NCBI GenBank assembly: GCA_000466585.1
Contig: KE993501.1
Coordinates: forward strand, 102,259 to 166,258
Reading direction: 5' to 3'
Length of the DNA: 64,000 bases
Source: Clostridiales bacterium oral taxon 876 str. F0540
Lineage (GTDB): Bacteria > Bacillota > Clostridia > Clostridiales > Clostridiaceae
Each line of letters opens with the position of its first letter. Position 1 is the stretch's first letter. This document shows positions 52,578 through 61,267 of this stretch, piece by piece. The position numbers and the translations under genes were made by a program. The notes below the pieces were generated by a model. It was not told the DNA's origin. It was given only the letters and a program-made list of their open reading frames with translations, and made no database searches.

Positions 52578-54407
52578 TTAACAAATGTTGTATAGACTTC
52601 CGCCCTTTGAAAACAAATGCTCAATTTTACTTTCAACAGCTTTATCAGGAATTAGCTGCGGCGCATGATGCGGTTTGGTGCGGGCATCGATAATCATATT
52701 GTCGCAGGCCCAGTGTTTGTTTTCATAATAACTGTTAACACCGTAAATATCGTGAGAAGGGTTGCTTCTCGTAAATGTAGCCCATAAAAAGTTTTGAAGA
52801 GAGCCGCTTATAAATGAGCTGTCATCGCAAAGAATAATCATTGGGCAGGATGGTATAGTACCTTTCTCTTTAATAACAGTGCACAGCTCCTCTAACTGTA
52901 TTTGAGCAGTTTTATAGTCTATAAACTCAGGCCCTTCTATAGCAATAATTCCCGGCATAATTAAACGTGGATTCCTAAAATTACTGAAGTTTTTTAATTG
53001 CTCGGGTACTTCCTGACACAAGATTCTTTTCTTATCGCCATAAGCAGCAAATACTACCTTGCTGCCAGTATTTAAACCTGTTCCCGAATAATCAAGGGTA
53101 TCAATAGTGGTATTAGTTTGAAAGTGAATATCACGATGAAGGTCCATTCGCTCAAGTATGTAAGTTAAAAATTCTATTTCCTTATGGGTATCAAGAGGCT
53201 CGCCGTCTTCAGCTGTAATAAACAAGTACTTAGCAAGGCTCAGCTGGCCTGTTCCTAAAATTCTGTTTGCAAGGGTAAGTATTTCAGCAGGCTGTTTAAC
53301 CTTTTGATAAGGTGTATACCTTTCGCTTCCTATTGCAAATAACAAGGGGTGCACTCCTGCTGCATCTACGGCATGAACTTCTTTAACTCCGGGAATTTCT
53401 TGACTTATTGCCTTTCCTGTAAGCTCATGTATTAGCTCTCCAAAGGCAGTATCTTCCTGAGGAGGACGGCCAACAACCGTAAAAGGCCAAATACCGTTTT
53501 TCTTAGCAAATACTTTATGAACTCTCATTAGGGGGAAATCATGAATTTGACTGTAATAGCCTATATGATCGCCAAAAGGACCTTCTGGCTTCGTTTCATC
53601 CGAATAAACTTCACCTGTAATAACAAAGTCAGCATCAAGACTGATGCAATAACCATCAACATAAGTATAGAGGAAATTGCGTCCTGAAAGCATTCCGGCA
53701 ACTGTCATCTCACTCATTCCTTCAGGCAGCGGCATAATAGCAGCTAGAGTATGGCCTGGAGGACCTCCAATAAAAATACTCACCTTCAAGGGAAGACCGG
53801 CTTTATTTGCTTTATATTGATGAACGCCAATACTTCTGTGAATTTGATAATGCAGACCAACTTCCTTGTTAAGTTCATAATCATTACCTGTCAGCTGAAC
53901 ACGGTACATTCCCAAATTGCTGTGCATAATCCCGGGCTTTTCCGGGTCTTCTGTATAAACCTGAGGCAAAGTGATAAATGCCCCTCCATCATCAGGCCAG
54001 TGGTGAATTAAAGGAAGATCAGAAATTTGTATTTCTTCAAATCCAGCCAATTTACTGCCTGCTTTTTTAATAGGGAGCGCTCTTGAAGCAGTAAGTCCTG
54101 TGCCAAAGTGTTTAAATGGATTTTTTAATATACTCATTGGATCGTTTCTTAAAGCGATCACATTCTTTGTTGCGTCAAAAGTATGCCTGAAGATAAACTT
54201 GCTTCTCTCTAAGTTTCCAAATAAATTTGAAACTGCTCTATATTTTGAACCTTTTACATTTTCAAATAATAATGCAGGTCCGTTTGATGAGTTAACTTTA
54301 AGATGTATAGACGCCATCTCAAGATACGGATCTACTTCCTCTGTTATCCTGACTAATTGACCGGATTTTTCCAGGTCAAGGATACATTCTTCTAGATTAT
54401 GATACAT
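52578..54407 (-). CDS. UbiD family decarboxylase, long (menaquinone-type) form
   Basis: 609 aa. UbiD enzymes remove a carboxyl group from aromatic or unsaturated acids using prenylated FMN made by UbiX. The cofactor/metal region reads VITGEVYSDETKPEGPFGDH and IGYYSQIHDFP; the N-terminal VRITEEVDPYLEMASIHLKV is typical. The length of about 600 residues, rather than 480-500, is that of the long menaquinone-type UbiD (MqnM-like, as in Helicobacter) and not of the short aryl-acid enzymes. Probable partner of UbiX (42420) and of the UbiA prenyltransferase. Confidence 0.9.
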   Translation of the reverse strand: MYHNLEECILDLEKSGQLVRITEEVDPYLEMASIHLKVNSSNGPALLFENVKGSKYRAVSNLFGNLERSKFIFRHTFDATKNVIALRNDPMSILKNPFKHFGTGLTASRALPIKKAGSKLAGFEEIQISDLPLIHHWPDDGGAFITLPQVYTEDPEKPGIMHSNLGMYRVQLTGNDYELNKEVGLHYQIHRSIGVHQYKANKAGLPLKVSIFIGGPPGHTLAAIMPLPEGMSEMTVAGMLSGRNFLYTYVDGYCISLDADFVITGEVYSDETKPEGPFGDHIGYYSQIHDFPLMRVHKVFAKKNGIWPFTVVGRPPQEDTAFGELIHELTGKAISQEIPGVKEVHAVDAAGVHPLLFAIGSERYTPYQKVKQPAEILTLANRILGTGQLSLAKYLFITAEDGEPLDTHKEIEFLTYILERMDLHRDIHFQTNTTIDTLDYSGTGLNTGSKVVFAAYGDKKRILCQEVPEQLKNFSNFRNPRLIMPGIIAIEGPEFIDYKTAQIQLEELCTVIKEKGTIPSCPMIILCDDSSFISGSLQNFLWATFTRSNPSHDIYGVNSYYENKHWACDNMIIDARTKPHHAPQLIPDKAVESKIEHLFSKGGSLYNIC

Positions 54408-54476
54408 TTCTGCACTCCTTATTATATATATGTTAAGTTGATATTTTCCACGCTATGTAAGTACTAAACATAATAA

Positions 54477-54560
54477 TACAGCGAAATTAAGGTTTGTGCA
54501 ATGGGAGCCCTGTTCTTTGGTACCTCGTTCTCAGTAGGGCATCTTAAGAAGGATATTTAA
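54477..54560 (+). pseudogene. Possible short coding remnant
   Basis: A short frame ending CAMGALFFGTSFSVGHLKKD before a stop at 54558 has protein-like composition but no start with SD and no recognisable family. It may be the end of a lost gene, or chance. Confidence 0.2.
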
Positions 54561-54749
54561 TTTATATGCCGCTTCAGCTATATAAATAGTTATCTATTTT
54601 GCCCTTAATTCATTAAATTGTCTTATGAAATGGATAATTTATTCATAGATATAATTGCTGTTTTTATAACCTATGGTATAATTTTATCAATATGTGATAG
54701 AATCAAGTTATATAGAGACGATTATATATTTTTACAAGGAGTTTTAATT

Positions 54750-55316
54750 ATGGAAAAGGGAAAAAAGGAGTTGCCTTCAGAGCAACGTGAAGAAGTACTC
54801 AATATTTTGAAAGAACGTTTTGAGAAAAATATGAACCGACATAATAATATTGAATGGGCTAAAGTGCAGACAAAGCTTGAAGCTAATGCTGAAAAACTAT
54901 GGTCGCTCAATGAGATGGAGAAAACCGGCGGCGAACCAGATGTTGTTGGCTATGATAATGAGACGGGTGAATACATTTTTTATGATTGTTCTGCAGAAAG
55001 TCCTAAAGGTCGTAGAAGTATTTGTTACGACAGGGAGGCACTGGAGTCAAGAAAAGAGCCTAAACCCAAAAATTGTGCTATGGATATGGCTGCTGCCATG
55101 GGCATCGAGCTTTTAACAGAGGGACAATACCGGGAGCTTCAGACGCTTGGAAATTTCGATATGAAAACATCCAGCTGGGTTAAAACACCTGACAATATCC
55201 GAAAACTCGGAGGGGCAATCTTTTGTGATCGTCGTTACGATACTGTTTTTGTGTATCATAACGGTGCTGAATCTTATTATGGCGTTAGAGGGTTCCGCGG
55301 CTTGCTTAGGGTCTAA
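54750..55316 (+). CDS. DUF4256 domain protein
   Basis: 188-aa cytoplasmic protein of the DUF4256 family. Clear family segments are KLWSLNEMEKTGGEPDVVGY, then FYDCSAESPKGRRSICYD, and GGAIFCDRRYDTVFVYHNGA followed by a YYGVRGFRGLLRV end. The function is unknown in all relatives. ATG 54750 follows AAGGAG; an in-frame upstream extension contains a membrane-like stretch without SD and is rejected. Followed by its own terminator. Confidence 0.88.
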   Translation: MEKGKKELPSEQREEVLNILKERFEKNMNRHNNIEWAKVQTKLEANAEKLWSLNEMEKTGGEPDVVGYDNETGEYIFYDCSAESPKGRRSICYDREALESRKEPKPKNCAMDMAAAMGIELLTEGQYRELQTLGNFDMKTSSWVKTPDNIRKLGGAIFCDRRYDTVFVYHNGAESYYGVRGFRGLLRV

Positions 55317-55384
55317 ATTTTGAACAGTTTAATAAAGCCACTATGTCCTAAGAATATTGTTTAAGGATAGTTACTTCTTTATGA

Positions 55385-55428
55385 AATAGTAATAGCTGCT
55401 TAAAAAAGCGGTTATTACTATTTTTTTG
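55385..55428 (+). terminator. Terminator of the DUF4256 gene
   Basis: AATAGTAATAGCTGCTT (55385-55401) and AAGCGGTTATTACTATT (55406-55422) pair along most of their length with two mismatches, followed by TTTTT. Confidence 0.8.
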
Positions 55429-55528
55429 GCTCTGTTTAAGAATTTTGATATATTACAGAAGAAGTGCATTATTATTTATCTTTAAGTAATAATAACAAAT
55501 ATAAACTATTGTGAGGGAGAAATACATT

Positions 55529-56038
55529 TTGCCTATTCATATTATATTTGCAATTATTCTTATATTTACAGTTTATAAAACAAAAGTATGGAGAGAGTGG
55601 AACCGTTATTATAATACTATACTATTTTTTGTGCTCGGTGATTTAATGTATATGTTTTTATTTGAAGATAAATTATTATGGAGGCATTGCTCTATTTTGA
55701 TAAGCGAAAAGCAAACTAATTGTATATGGATGTTTCTTACTTATCCATGTACCACATTATTATTACTTAAGTTTTATGAGAGACAAAAGGCTTTATCAAG
55801 AAAAATTCTCATTATTCTTTTTTGGGTGATAGTATATGTAATAGTGGAGGTTTTATTATGTAAGTTCCGATTAATACACTACTACCATGGATGGAACTTT
55901 TATTATTCTGCTCTATTTGATTTGTTTATCATTTTAACCTTAGTTTTACATCATTATAAACCGTTATGGGCTATTTTAGAAACCGCTATTGTTGCAATAA
56001 TAAGCATGTATGCCTTTATGGGAACAATTAGTATATAA
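55529..56038 (+). CDS. CBO0543-like membrane protein
   Basis: 169-aa protein with about five membrane segments and frequent Trp, Tyr and His; the opening IHIIFAIILIFTVYKTKVWR and the motif WNRYYNTILFFVLGDLMYMF are those of the CBO0543 family, common in spore formers and of unknown function. The TTG at 55529 is preferred, with GAGGGAG upstream; a GTG at 55511 overlaps that SD. It has no clear operon partners. Confidence 0.7.
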   Translation: MPIHIIFAIILIFTVYKTKVWREWNRYYNTILFFVLGDLMYMFLFEDKLLWRHCSILISEKQTNCIWMFLTYPCTTLLLLKFYERQKALSRKILIILFWVIVYVIVEVLLCKFRLIHYYHGWNFYYSALFDLFIILTLVLHHYKPLWAILETAIVAIISMYAFMGTISI

Positions 56039-56154
56039 ACATATAAATGCACCTAGTCTACACCTTTCTTAAATCGCGCAAAGCATAAAACCAAATATTT
56101 ATCTATGACGCTGTATTATTCAGAATTGAATTTTAGGGTATAATACTAATATAT

Positions 56155-56510
56155 TAAATAAAACAGCACGTGCAGATATATGTGATTACTTTTCATAATG
56201 TATATCTAATGTGTAGATTATCCAAAGGTATATTTATAAGAGCGCCACATATAGAAGTACATAAGCAAGTTCATTTTGTAGAAAGTCAAAGTTTTATTTT
56301 TGATGTTTTCGGTGAAAAGCGCCAACTGTTTGCAAGAGAGATAATCCACATATTTGCGCTTATTTTTACAAATATAATGGGAAGTGCTAAATTTACAGGC
56401 TTTGCTCAGGTTTCTAAAAACAAAAAGCACTCAGAGTATTTTATTAAAGGTAAGCATATATCTGAAGAAATTAATAAGGAATTAATTGACATTTTAATAA
56501 CCTGTAGCAA
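56155..56510 (+). pseudogene. DUF3231 gene fragment
   Basis: The sequence encodes part of a DUF3231 domain: ARADICDYF in one frame continues, after a shift near 56191, as HNVYLMCRLSKGIFIRAPHI and HFVESQSFIFDVFGEKRQL, then AREIIHIFALIFTNIMGSAK and FTGFAQVSKNKKHSEYFIKG. Intact DUF3231 proteins have two such halves in about 330 residues; here the 5' part and the 3' end are missing and a frameshift is present. From about 56510 on, the frame is only the antisense of the neighbouring MFS remnant. Confidence 0.7.
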
Positions 56511-56517
56511 AAAAACT

Positions 56518-56891
56518 CTAACTTGCAATATCTTCATCAGCATCTTCAGGAGAAACCTCATATTGAGATTTCTCTTTCTTTATTGTTAGCATAAAATATA
56601 GGAAAGCAGTAGCCGCAATTAAAACTACTTCAAATACGTAAACGCTGCGATAGCCAAGAGTATTGCTGCAATTCCTAAAACATACCCACCAATTGCCATT
56701 CCTTCATCCATGGAGTTAAAGAATAAAGAGTTAGCAATTTCCACTATATGTGATTCCACAGAACTGATAGTTTGTGTTTGAAATGCAGGGGTTACTGAAC
56801 CACAGCCCCATTTCCCTGCAAAAGGTCTAATCAATATAGCTGCCAATAAAAATAAGGCAATTATGTGTCCAACTTTATCAGTACCTGCATA
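56518..56891 (-). pseudogene. MFS transporter gene fragment
   Basis: The minus strand encodes pieces of a major facilitator transporter. First AGTDKVGHIIALFLLAAIL and RPFAGKW, which is a motif-A segment. This joins directly to GSVTPAFQTQT, a later part of the protein, which implies an internal deletion. Then NSLFFNSMDEGMAIGGYVLG, and after a frameshift near 56660 LGYRSVYVFEVVLIAATAFL and a charged tail ending EDADEDIAS before a TAG at 56520-56518. 5' truncation, internal deletion and frameshift make this a dead gene. Confidence 0.75.
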
Positions 56892-57148
56892 TTAACAAGT
56901 GTAAATCATAATAGAATAAAATTTAAATAATAATTATTATTGACAACATGTAAAGTAAAGTATTATAATTAAGTTACATAAAGTAACTAGTAATTGAAAA
57001 GTTACTTAAGTTTCTATATATAAAGCAAAAATTCTATTACATTCTGCTCTCACAAAAATCCTTGAAGATTGGATATTTGCTTAGCACAATGTAAGAATAT
57101 AATGCTTTATATATAAGCAGAATTAAAAAAAATGGAGGTAATTTATAT

Positions 57149-57793
57149 ATGAAAATTGGAATTATAGGAGCAACAGGCAAGGCTGGAAGAGATATATATA
57201 AGGAAGCAATTACCCGTGGACATGAGGTAACAGCTATAGTTAGAGAAGAGATAAAAGCAAAAAGCCTTTTAGGTGACAAAGTTACAGTTCTTGAAAAAGA
57301 TGCCTTTGACTTAACAGGTGAAGACTTGAATAGCTTTGATGTAATTATAAATGCTTTTGCCACAGAACCATCAAAGGCTTATAGACATGTGGATTTAGCA
57401 GCAAAGTTAGTTGCATTATTTAGGGAAACAAAATCACCTCGAATTATCTTCATTCTTGGTGCAGGCAGCTTAAAAACAGGTGAAGATAAGCACTTATTTG
57501 TAGAAGATATTAAAGTAATGCCTGGAAGTGAGGCATGGGTTTCAATTCCAGAAAATCAATTAAAAGAATTACTTTTCTTAAAAGAAGTAGAAAATGTTAA
57601 TTGGGTTGGGATATCTCCTTCTGCAATATTTGAGCCTGGGGAGAAGAAGGAGGTTGTTCTAGGACAAGATGAATTACTAATTGCACCAGACGGCTCATCT
57701 CATACAACAACTGGTACAATGGCATTGGCAGTTTTAGATGAAATTGAAAATCCAAAGCATCATCAAGAGAGATTTACAGTCAGAGATAAATAA
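57149..57793 (+). CDS. NAD(P)-binding SDR/NmrA-like protein
   Basis: 214 aa with a Rossmann fold. The glycine motif GIIGATGKAGRDI (residues 4-16) and AIVREEIKAKSL binding the NADP phosphate are typical of the NAD(P)H-binding (YwnB/RrrA-like, atypical SDR) group; INAFATEP and FILGAGSL are later strands. No canonical SDR Tyr-Lys catalytic pair is obvious, as is usual in this group. AGGAGGT-like GGAGGT precedes the ATG. An esterase fragment follows 11 nt downstream. Confidence 0.85.
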   Translation: MKIGIIGATGKAGRDIYKEAITRGHEVTAIVREEIKAKSLLGDKVTVLEKDAFDLTGEDLNSFDVIINAFATEPSKAYRHVDLAAKLVALFRETKSPRIIFILGAGSLKTGEDKHLFVEDIKVMPGSEAWVSIPENQLKELLFLKEVENVNWVGISPSAIFEPGEKKEVVLGQDELLIAPDGSSHTTTGTMALAVLDEIENPKHHQERFTVRDK

Positions 57794-57803
57794 ATTGAAA
57801 TGA

Positions 57804-57998
57804 CTGAGGAGCATATATGGAGAATTTGATCCAATATTTCCACTTCATATTGGTGAGGAAAATTATAAGTTTTTTAAAGAGAGAAGCAAAAATGTAAGCT
57901 TTAGATCATATCCAGCTGGGCATGAGGTTTCATTAAAAAATAAGAATGATATTATTAAATGGTTAAATGATGAGAAACAAAAGAGTGTGGATAAATGA
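57804..57998 (+). pseudogene. C-terminal fragment of an alpha/beta hydrolase
   Basis: Sixty-four codons without a proper start: YGEFDPIFPLHIGEENYKFF contains the usual G.xD.xxP acid-loop pattern, and FRSYPAGHEVSLKNKNDIIK carries the GHEV histidine of carboxylesterase/phospholipase-like hydrolases; then a stop at 57996. The nucleophile part is absent, so this is the 3' end of a lost esterase gene. Confidence 0.65.
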
Positions 57999-58008
57999 AG
58001 AGATAACC

Positions 58009-58053
58009 TAGTCAGTAAAAGCGAAGTAAATTGCTTTTACTGGCTATTTTTGT
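58009..58053 (+). terminator. Terminator after the SDR-like gene and esterase fragment
   Basis: TAGTCAGTAAAAGC (58009-58022) pairs with GCTTTTACTGGCTA (58033-58046), one G-T pair, followed by TTTTTGTTTT. Confidence 0.9.
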
Positions 58054-58239
58054 TTTAGTGAAAATATGTGAATTTTATATAATGGTATAGTAATGATTTT
58101 TTAAAAAGCAATGTAAGATGTTGTATTTTTATGTATAATTAATATAGTTAGTGTTATTTTTTGGTATAAGGTTTGAAATACAAGTATACAGATGAATTAG
58201 ATGAGTTTAAGATAAAACTTATAAATAGGAGGTATTGTT

Positions 58240-58992
58240 ATGTCCAATAAAGCAGAGAATGTAAACACAATTCTGAAAGAAGTATTTGAAAATTATAAAA
58301 AATACGATAAGCGAAAGATTACTCCTGAATATATGGACAATGAGCCAATTATTAATATTCTGACATATTTCAAGATGCATGAGGTTGAAGGAGGAAGTCT
58401 AAGCAGAATAAAGTGTGATGGTGATGCTTGCTATTTTTATAAACTTTATAATGACTCGAAGGTTGCTCTTAGAGGAGATACCATGATTTCATTCTGGACC
58501 ATATATAAACAAGCATTGAAAATGGCTACAGGAGAGAACTATATCAAATCTAGCAACCCATTTGATGATCTAATTGCAAAAAGGAATGAACCTGGCTATA
58601 AAGAAGTAAATGACAGATTTTCGAAATTTGCTGAAGTATATCACACGCCCGGAAACTTCATTTTACTTCCTCCTCCCAGTCCAGATGGCAGAATGAATAA
58701 CAATCGCTATAAATGTTCAGAAGATAGAATTGATAAATCATTATTAGAATGTTTTAATGGAGGAGTTTTGTCAAAGTATTTTGGAGATGATAATGAAAAG
58801 CTTAAGAAATGGGTAAAAGAGCAGAAATTGGATTCTGTATTTGAAAAAGGAGTAATTGAAAAAGATAAAATAATCCCATTTAATATAAATAATCCATATG
58901 TTTGTTATTCAAATATGAATGAGAATGAGGTTAATGAGTTTTTAGAGAATGTTGAGAAATTAATAAATTACAGAAATGAAAAGCTTTTATGA
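58240..58992 (+). CDS. Hypothetical 250-aa protein
   Basis: A soluble protein with no signal peptide. A conserved-looking stretch is FAEVYHTPGNFILLPPPSPD followed by GRMNNNRYKCSEDRIDKSLL; other regions are helical and charged. It recalls uncharacterised domain proteins of Firmicutes and Bacteroidetes that share the GNFxxLP...LNxxR pattern, but I cannot name the family safely. AGGAGG precedes the ATG. The next small gene follows 64 nt later. Confidence 0.6.
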   Translation: MSNKAENVNTILKEVFENYKKYDKRKITPEYMDNEPIINILTYFKMHEVEGGSLSRIKCDGDACYFYKLYNDSKVALRGDTMISFWTIYKQALKMATGENYIKSSNPFDDLIAKRNEPGYKEVNDRFSKFAEVYHTPGNFILLPPPSPDGRMNNNRYKCSEDRIDKSLLECFNGGVLSKYFGDDNEKLKKWVKEQKLDSVFEKGVIEKDKIIPFNINNPYVCYSNMNENEVNEFLENVEKLINYRNEKLL

Positions 58993-59056
58993 TTAATAGG
59001 CAATTAATATGTTGTGCGAAAATAATAAAATCAAAGTGAAGAAATGAGGAGATGTA

Positions 59057-59440
59057 ATGTACACTTACAAATCATATATTGATAAAATTAATTCTATATC
59101 AGTAGAGGAAGCAGAAGAAATATATGAAAAAATGCTAGAAGAGATTGATTTTAATGATAGTGATGCAAAAGAACTTTGGGACGACCTTATAAAAAATGCC
59201 ATAGAATATGTTTCAATAAGGAGTAAATGGCTAACTTTTGAAAGAGAGGAGCGCATGGAGAAAGATTCAGCAAGGACTTCAGTACATAATACACTAATAA
59301 GCTCATTTAATGTGTTAAGCCGTTATCTTGAGAAAATAGGAAAAGACGTAAGTTGGCGAGCAAGAATAGGAGAAGATAGAAAGAGAATTGGTGATTTTGC
59401 CTGCTACATAGTATTTATATTTGTGTTGAATGCAAGATAA
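59057..59440 (+). CDS. Hypothetical 127-aa protein
   Basis: An acidic helical N-terminal half (EEAEEIYEKMLEEIDF...) followed by RTSVHNTLISSFNVLSRYLE and a conserved-looking end WRARIGEDRKRIGDFACYIV. The latter pattern recurs in small uncharacterised Bacillus and clostridial proteins, to my recollection. No membrane segments apart from the mildly hydrophobic C-terminus. GAGGAGATG precedes the ATG. Function unknown. Confidence 0.6.
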   Translation: MYTYKSYIDKINSISVEEAEEIYEKMLEEIDFNDSDAKELWDDLIKNAIEYVSIRSKWLTFEREERMEKDSARTSVHNTLISSFNVLSRYLEKIGKDVSWRARIGEDRKRIGDFACYIVFIFVLNAR

Positions 59441-59584
59441 ATAAATGGAAGTATGGAGCTTCCCATGAATACTTTGTGGGCAAGCTTCCAATAACAGCTA
59501 ATATAAGAAGACCGGCACCTAGGGGCGAAATAAAGAAGAGGTTTAGGAGATAAATCGGCTGTTAGGTGGCTATGTTAAAAAGAT

Positions 59585-59624
59585 GTGCAAATAATAAAAG
59601 GAGGTATCTAATCAATACCTCCTT
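59585..59624 (-). terminator. Terminator of the DUF1659-DUF2922 genes
   Basis: AAGGAGGTAT (59598-59607) and ATACCTCCTT (59615-59624) form a perfect 10-bp stem. On the minus strand it is followed by TTATTATTT, so it ends the minus-strand cassette. The stem itself contains an SD-like AAGGAGGT, probably by chance. Confidence 0.75.
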
Positions 59625-59628
59625 AAAG

Positions 59629-59850
59629 CTATCTTACATTGAGCTCTGTAACATTTCTCTCAGTTACCTGAGCTGAATGCTTGGACAATAGGTCTCCGCC
59701 TGATGAAGCAAATACGTTTCCTGCTATTATAGTATCCATAACAACGGATACTTCCTGCTGAGTTATGTTATCTTTCACACCGGGAAGGGTAATATTTGCT
59801 CTTGTACCTTCTTGATTTATAAAGGTCATTACCAAACTTTTATCAGCCAT
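59629..59850 (-). CDS. DUF2922 protein
   Basis: 73 aa of the DUF2922 family (KSLVMTFINQEGTRANITLP, then VVMDTIIAGNVFAS), a small beta/alpha protein usually found next to DUF1659 in Firmicutes; the function is unknown. AAAGGAGG precedes the ATG. Forms a cassette with the DUF1659, sigma factor and YvrJ genes upstream. Confidence 0.88.
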   Translation of the reverse strand: MADKSLVMTFINQEGTRANITLPGVKDNITQQEVSVVMDTIIAGNVFASSGGDLLSKHSAQVTERNVTELNVR

Positions 59851-59946
59851 TTTAAAAATTCCTCCTTTCACTCGGAATCACTGGGTAGCCTAGATCGCTT
59901 TCTTTCGGACACTGAGTAGTTTAACCCGCTCGCTTCCGCTCGTAAA

Positions 59947-60171
59947 CTATTCGTTAACTAAGATGCTGTCGTCGCTTCTTGAAACGCTGACAAACTCATT
60001 CTTTAAAAGGGAGCCTAAAGCTGTTCCTATTTCAAGTAGCTTGTCAGGAGCTGCAGTTACCTTAACGTTTGAGAACTTCTTAGTCTTTATAATGTCTTTC
60101 CCGGCTGAATCGACTCCAGATTTAAATTTAATGCCTAAAGCTGAGCTTAAAGGTGTGCTTACTACTGCCAT
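59947..60171 (-). CDS. DUF1659 protein
   Basis: 74 aa, DUF1659 family (AVVSTPLSSALGIKFKSG ... TKKFSNVKVTAAPDKLLEIG). Typically paired with DUF2922 and often near phage-like or competence-like genes; the role is unknown. AAGGAGGT precedes the ATG. The 75 nt to the DUF2922 gene are GC-richer and contain an imperfect dyad (TAGTTTA...TAAACTA). Confidence 0.88.
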   Translation of the reverse strand: MAVVSTPLSSALGIKFKSGVDSAGKDIIKTKKFSNVKVTAAPDKLLEIGTALGSLLKNEFVSVSRSDDSILVNE

Positions 60172-60242
60172 TTTTATTACCTCCTTCTTTGAATTTTGAT
60201 TACATACATATATATGCAGCTTTTAGAGAGTTTTAAAAAATT

Positions 60243-60818
60243 TTACTGTTTAAAATGATTTTCCAGCTTTCCTAATACAAAATTCTTTTTCTTACGAGCC
60301 TCATAATAAGTTAGTCCTTTCTTTTCAGCATATTTTCTAAGAGACAAACCTTCATAATAGAGCATGGCAACAAGCTCCATGTCCACTGGGGAAAGCTTTG
60401 CTACTGCGTTTCTCATATCCTTAGACTCCTCAGAGGAAAGAACAGTTTCCTCTATGCTTTCCTCCGAATCTATGCAATTTATATATTCTTCAGCTCTTTC
60501 GTAAGGGCCTTGAGCTGAATTTAAACTCAATGAATTTTCATGTTTTGAGTTTTGCCTGGCAGTGTACCTAAAAGCATTTTTAATGGATTCATAAACATAG
60601 CTGCTAAAGGTGCAGGAACCTGCTTTGTATTTTGACAAAGCATTGATAATAGCCATGTAGCCTATTTGCTCAAAATCATTTAGGTCATGGTTTCTAATGT
60701 TGTAATTCCTTGCAGTTTTAAAAATAAAAGGTTTATATTGCTTCAGAATCTTTAATAAATCCTCCTGGCTTCCGTTTTTAGCTTTCATAACGCAGCTTTC
60801 AATTTCGTAGTGATTCAT
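60243..60818 (-). CDS. Sigma-70 family RNA polymerase sigma factor
   Basis: 191 aa. Region 2 is visible as FIFKTARNYNIRNHDLNDFEQIGYMAIINA and TFSSYVYESIKNAFR split across helices (GYMAI and YKAGSCTFSSYV), and region 4 as LSPVDMELVAMLYYEGLSLRK followed by YYEARKKKNFVLGKLE. The small size and separation from core factors suggest an alternative sigma factor, possibly controlling the DUF1659/DUF2922/YvrJ genes beside it. ATG 60818 follows CAAGGAG; a longer in-frame start is rejected. No anti-sigma gene is adjacent. Confidence 0.85.
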   Translation of the reverse strand: MNHYEIESCVMKAKNGSQEDLLKILKQYKPFIFKTARNYNIRNHDLNDFEQIGYMAIINALSKYKAGSCTFSSYVYESIKNAFRYTARQNSKHENSLSLNSAQGPYERAEEYINCIDSEESIEETVLSSEESKDMRNAVAKLSPVDMELVAMLYYEGLSLRKYAEKKGLTYYEARKKKNFVLGKLENHFKQ

Positions 60819-61047
60819 ATAGCATCTCTCCTTGTAAAAAACTATTGAAGTATATATATACATTTCATAAGACAGTTTTTGCTTATTTATCAAAAGTTTG
60901 AGAAATTTTGTATGTGTATTTATATGTTAATATAACTTTTTATTGGAATAAAGCAGCTTTATATGAAAGAGAGAAAGTTGTTAATTCAATGAGAGGGGAA
61001 ATGGCTATAATCCATGTAGAATTCTGACAAGCTATATAGCTTATTTA

Positions 61048-61093
61048 AATAGAAAAAACTCACCTGCAGCATTTTACTTGTTACAGGTGAGTT
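61048..61093 (-). terminator. Terminator of the YvrJ gene
   Basis: AACTCACCTG (61057-61066) pairs with CAGGTGAGTT (61084-61093). On the minus strand it is followed by TTTTTCTATTT. It overlaps the region just after the YvrJ stop codon. Confidence 0.85.
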
Positions 61094-61096
61094 CTT

Positions 61097-61267
61097 TCAT
61101 GCGGCTTTGTTGCTATCATTTCCGCCAAGCTTAATTGAAAGTATAGTTGACAGCTGATTTATAGAAGCTGACAGACTATCCATCTTACTTTCAATTCTTA
61201 TTAACAGGTAGGCAGCCACTGCAATAGGGAAGCCCACATTGGCTATAGCTTTTAATAAGTCTTCCAT
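61097..61267 (-). CDS. YvrJ family protein
   Basis: 56 aa, one membrane segment (VGFPIAVAAYLLIRIESKMD) then an amphipathic helix. YvrJ proteins are small, often near sigma factors and DUF1659/DUF2922 genes; they resemble holin- or sigma-O-type accessory proteins in size. AAAGGAGGTG precedes the ATG. The sigma factor gene lies about 280 nt downstream on the same strand, after a terminator. Confidence 0.85.
   Translation of the reverse strand: MEDLLKAIANVGFPIAVAAYLLIRIESKMDSLSASINQLSTILSIKLGGNDSNKAA

Noticed and set aside
56511..56589. C-terminal extension of the DUF3231 frame
   Set aside because: It is the antisense of the MFS fragment's tail and has no relation to the DUF3231 family.
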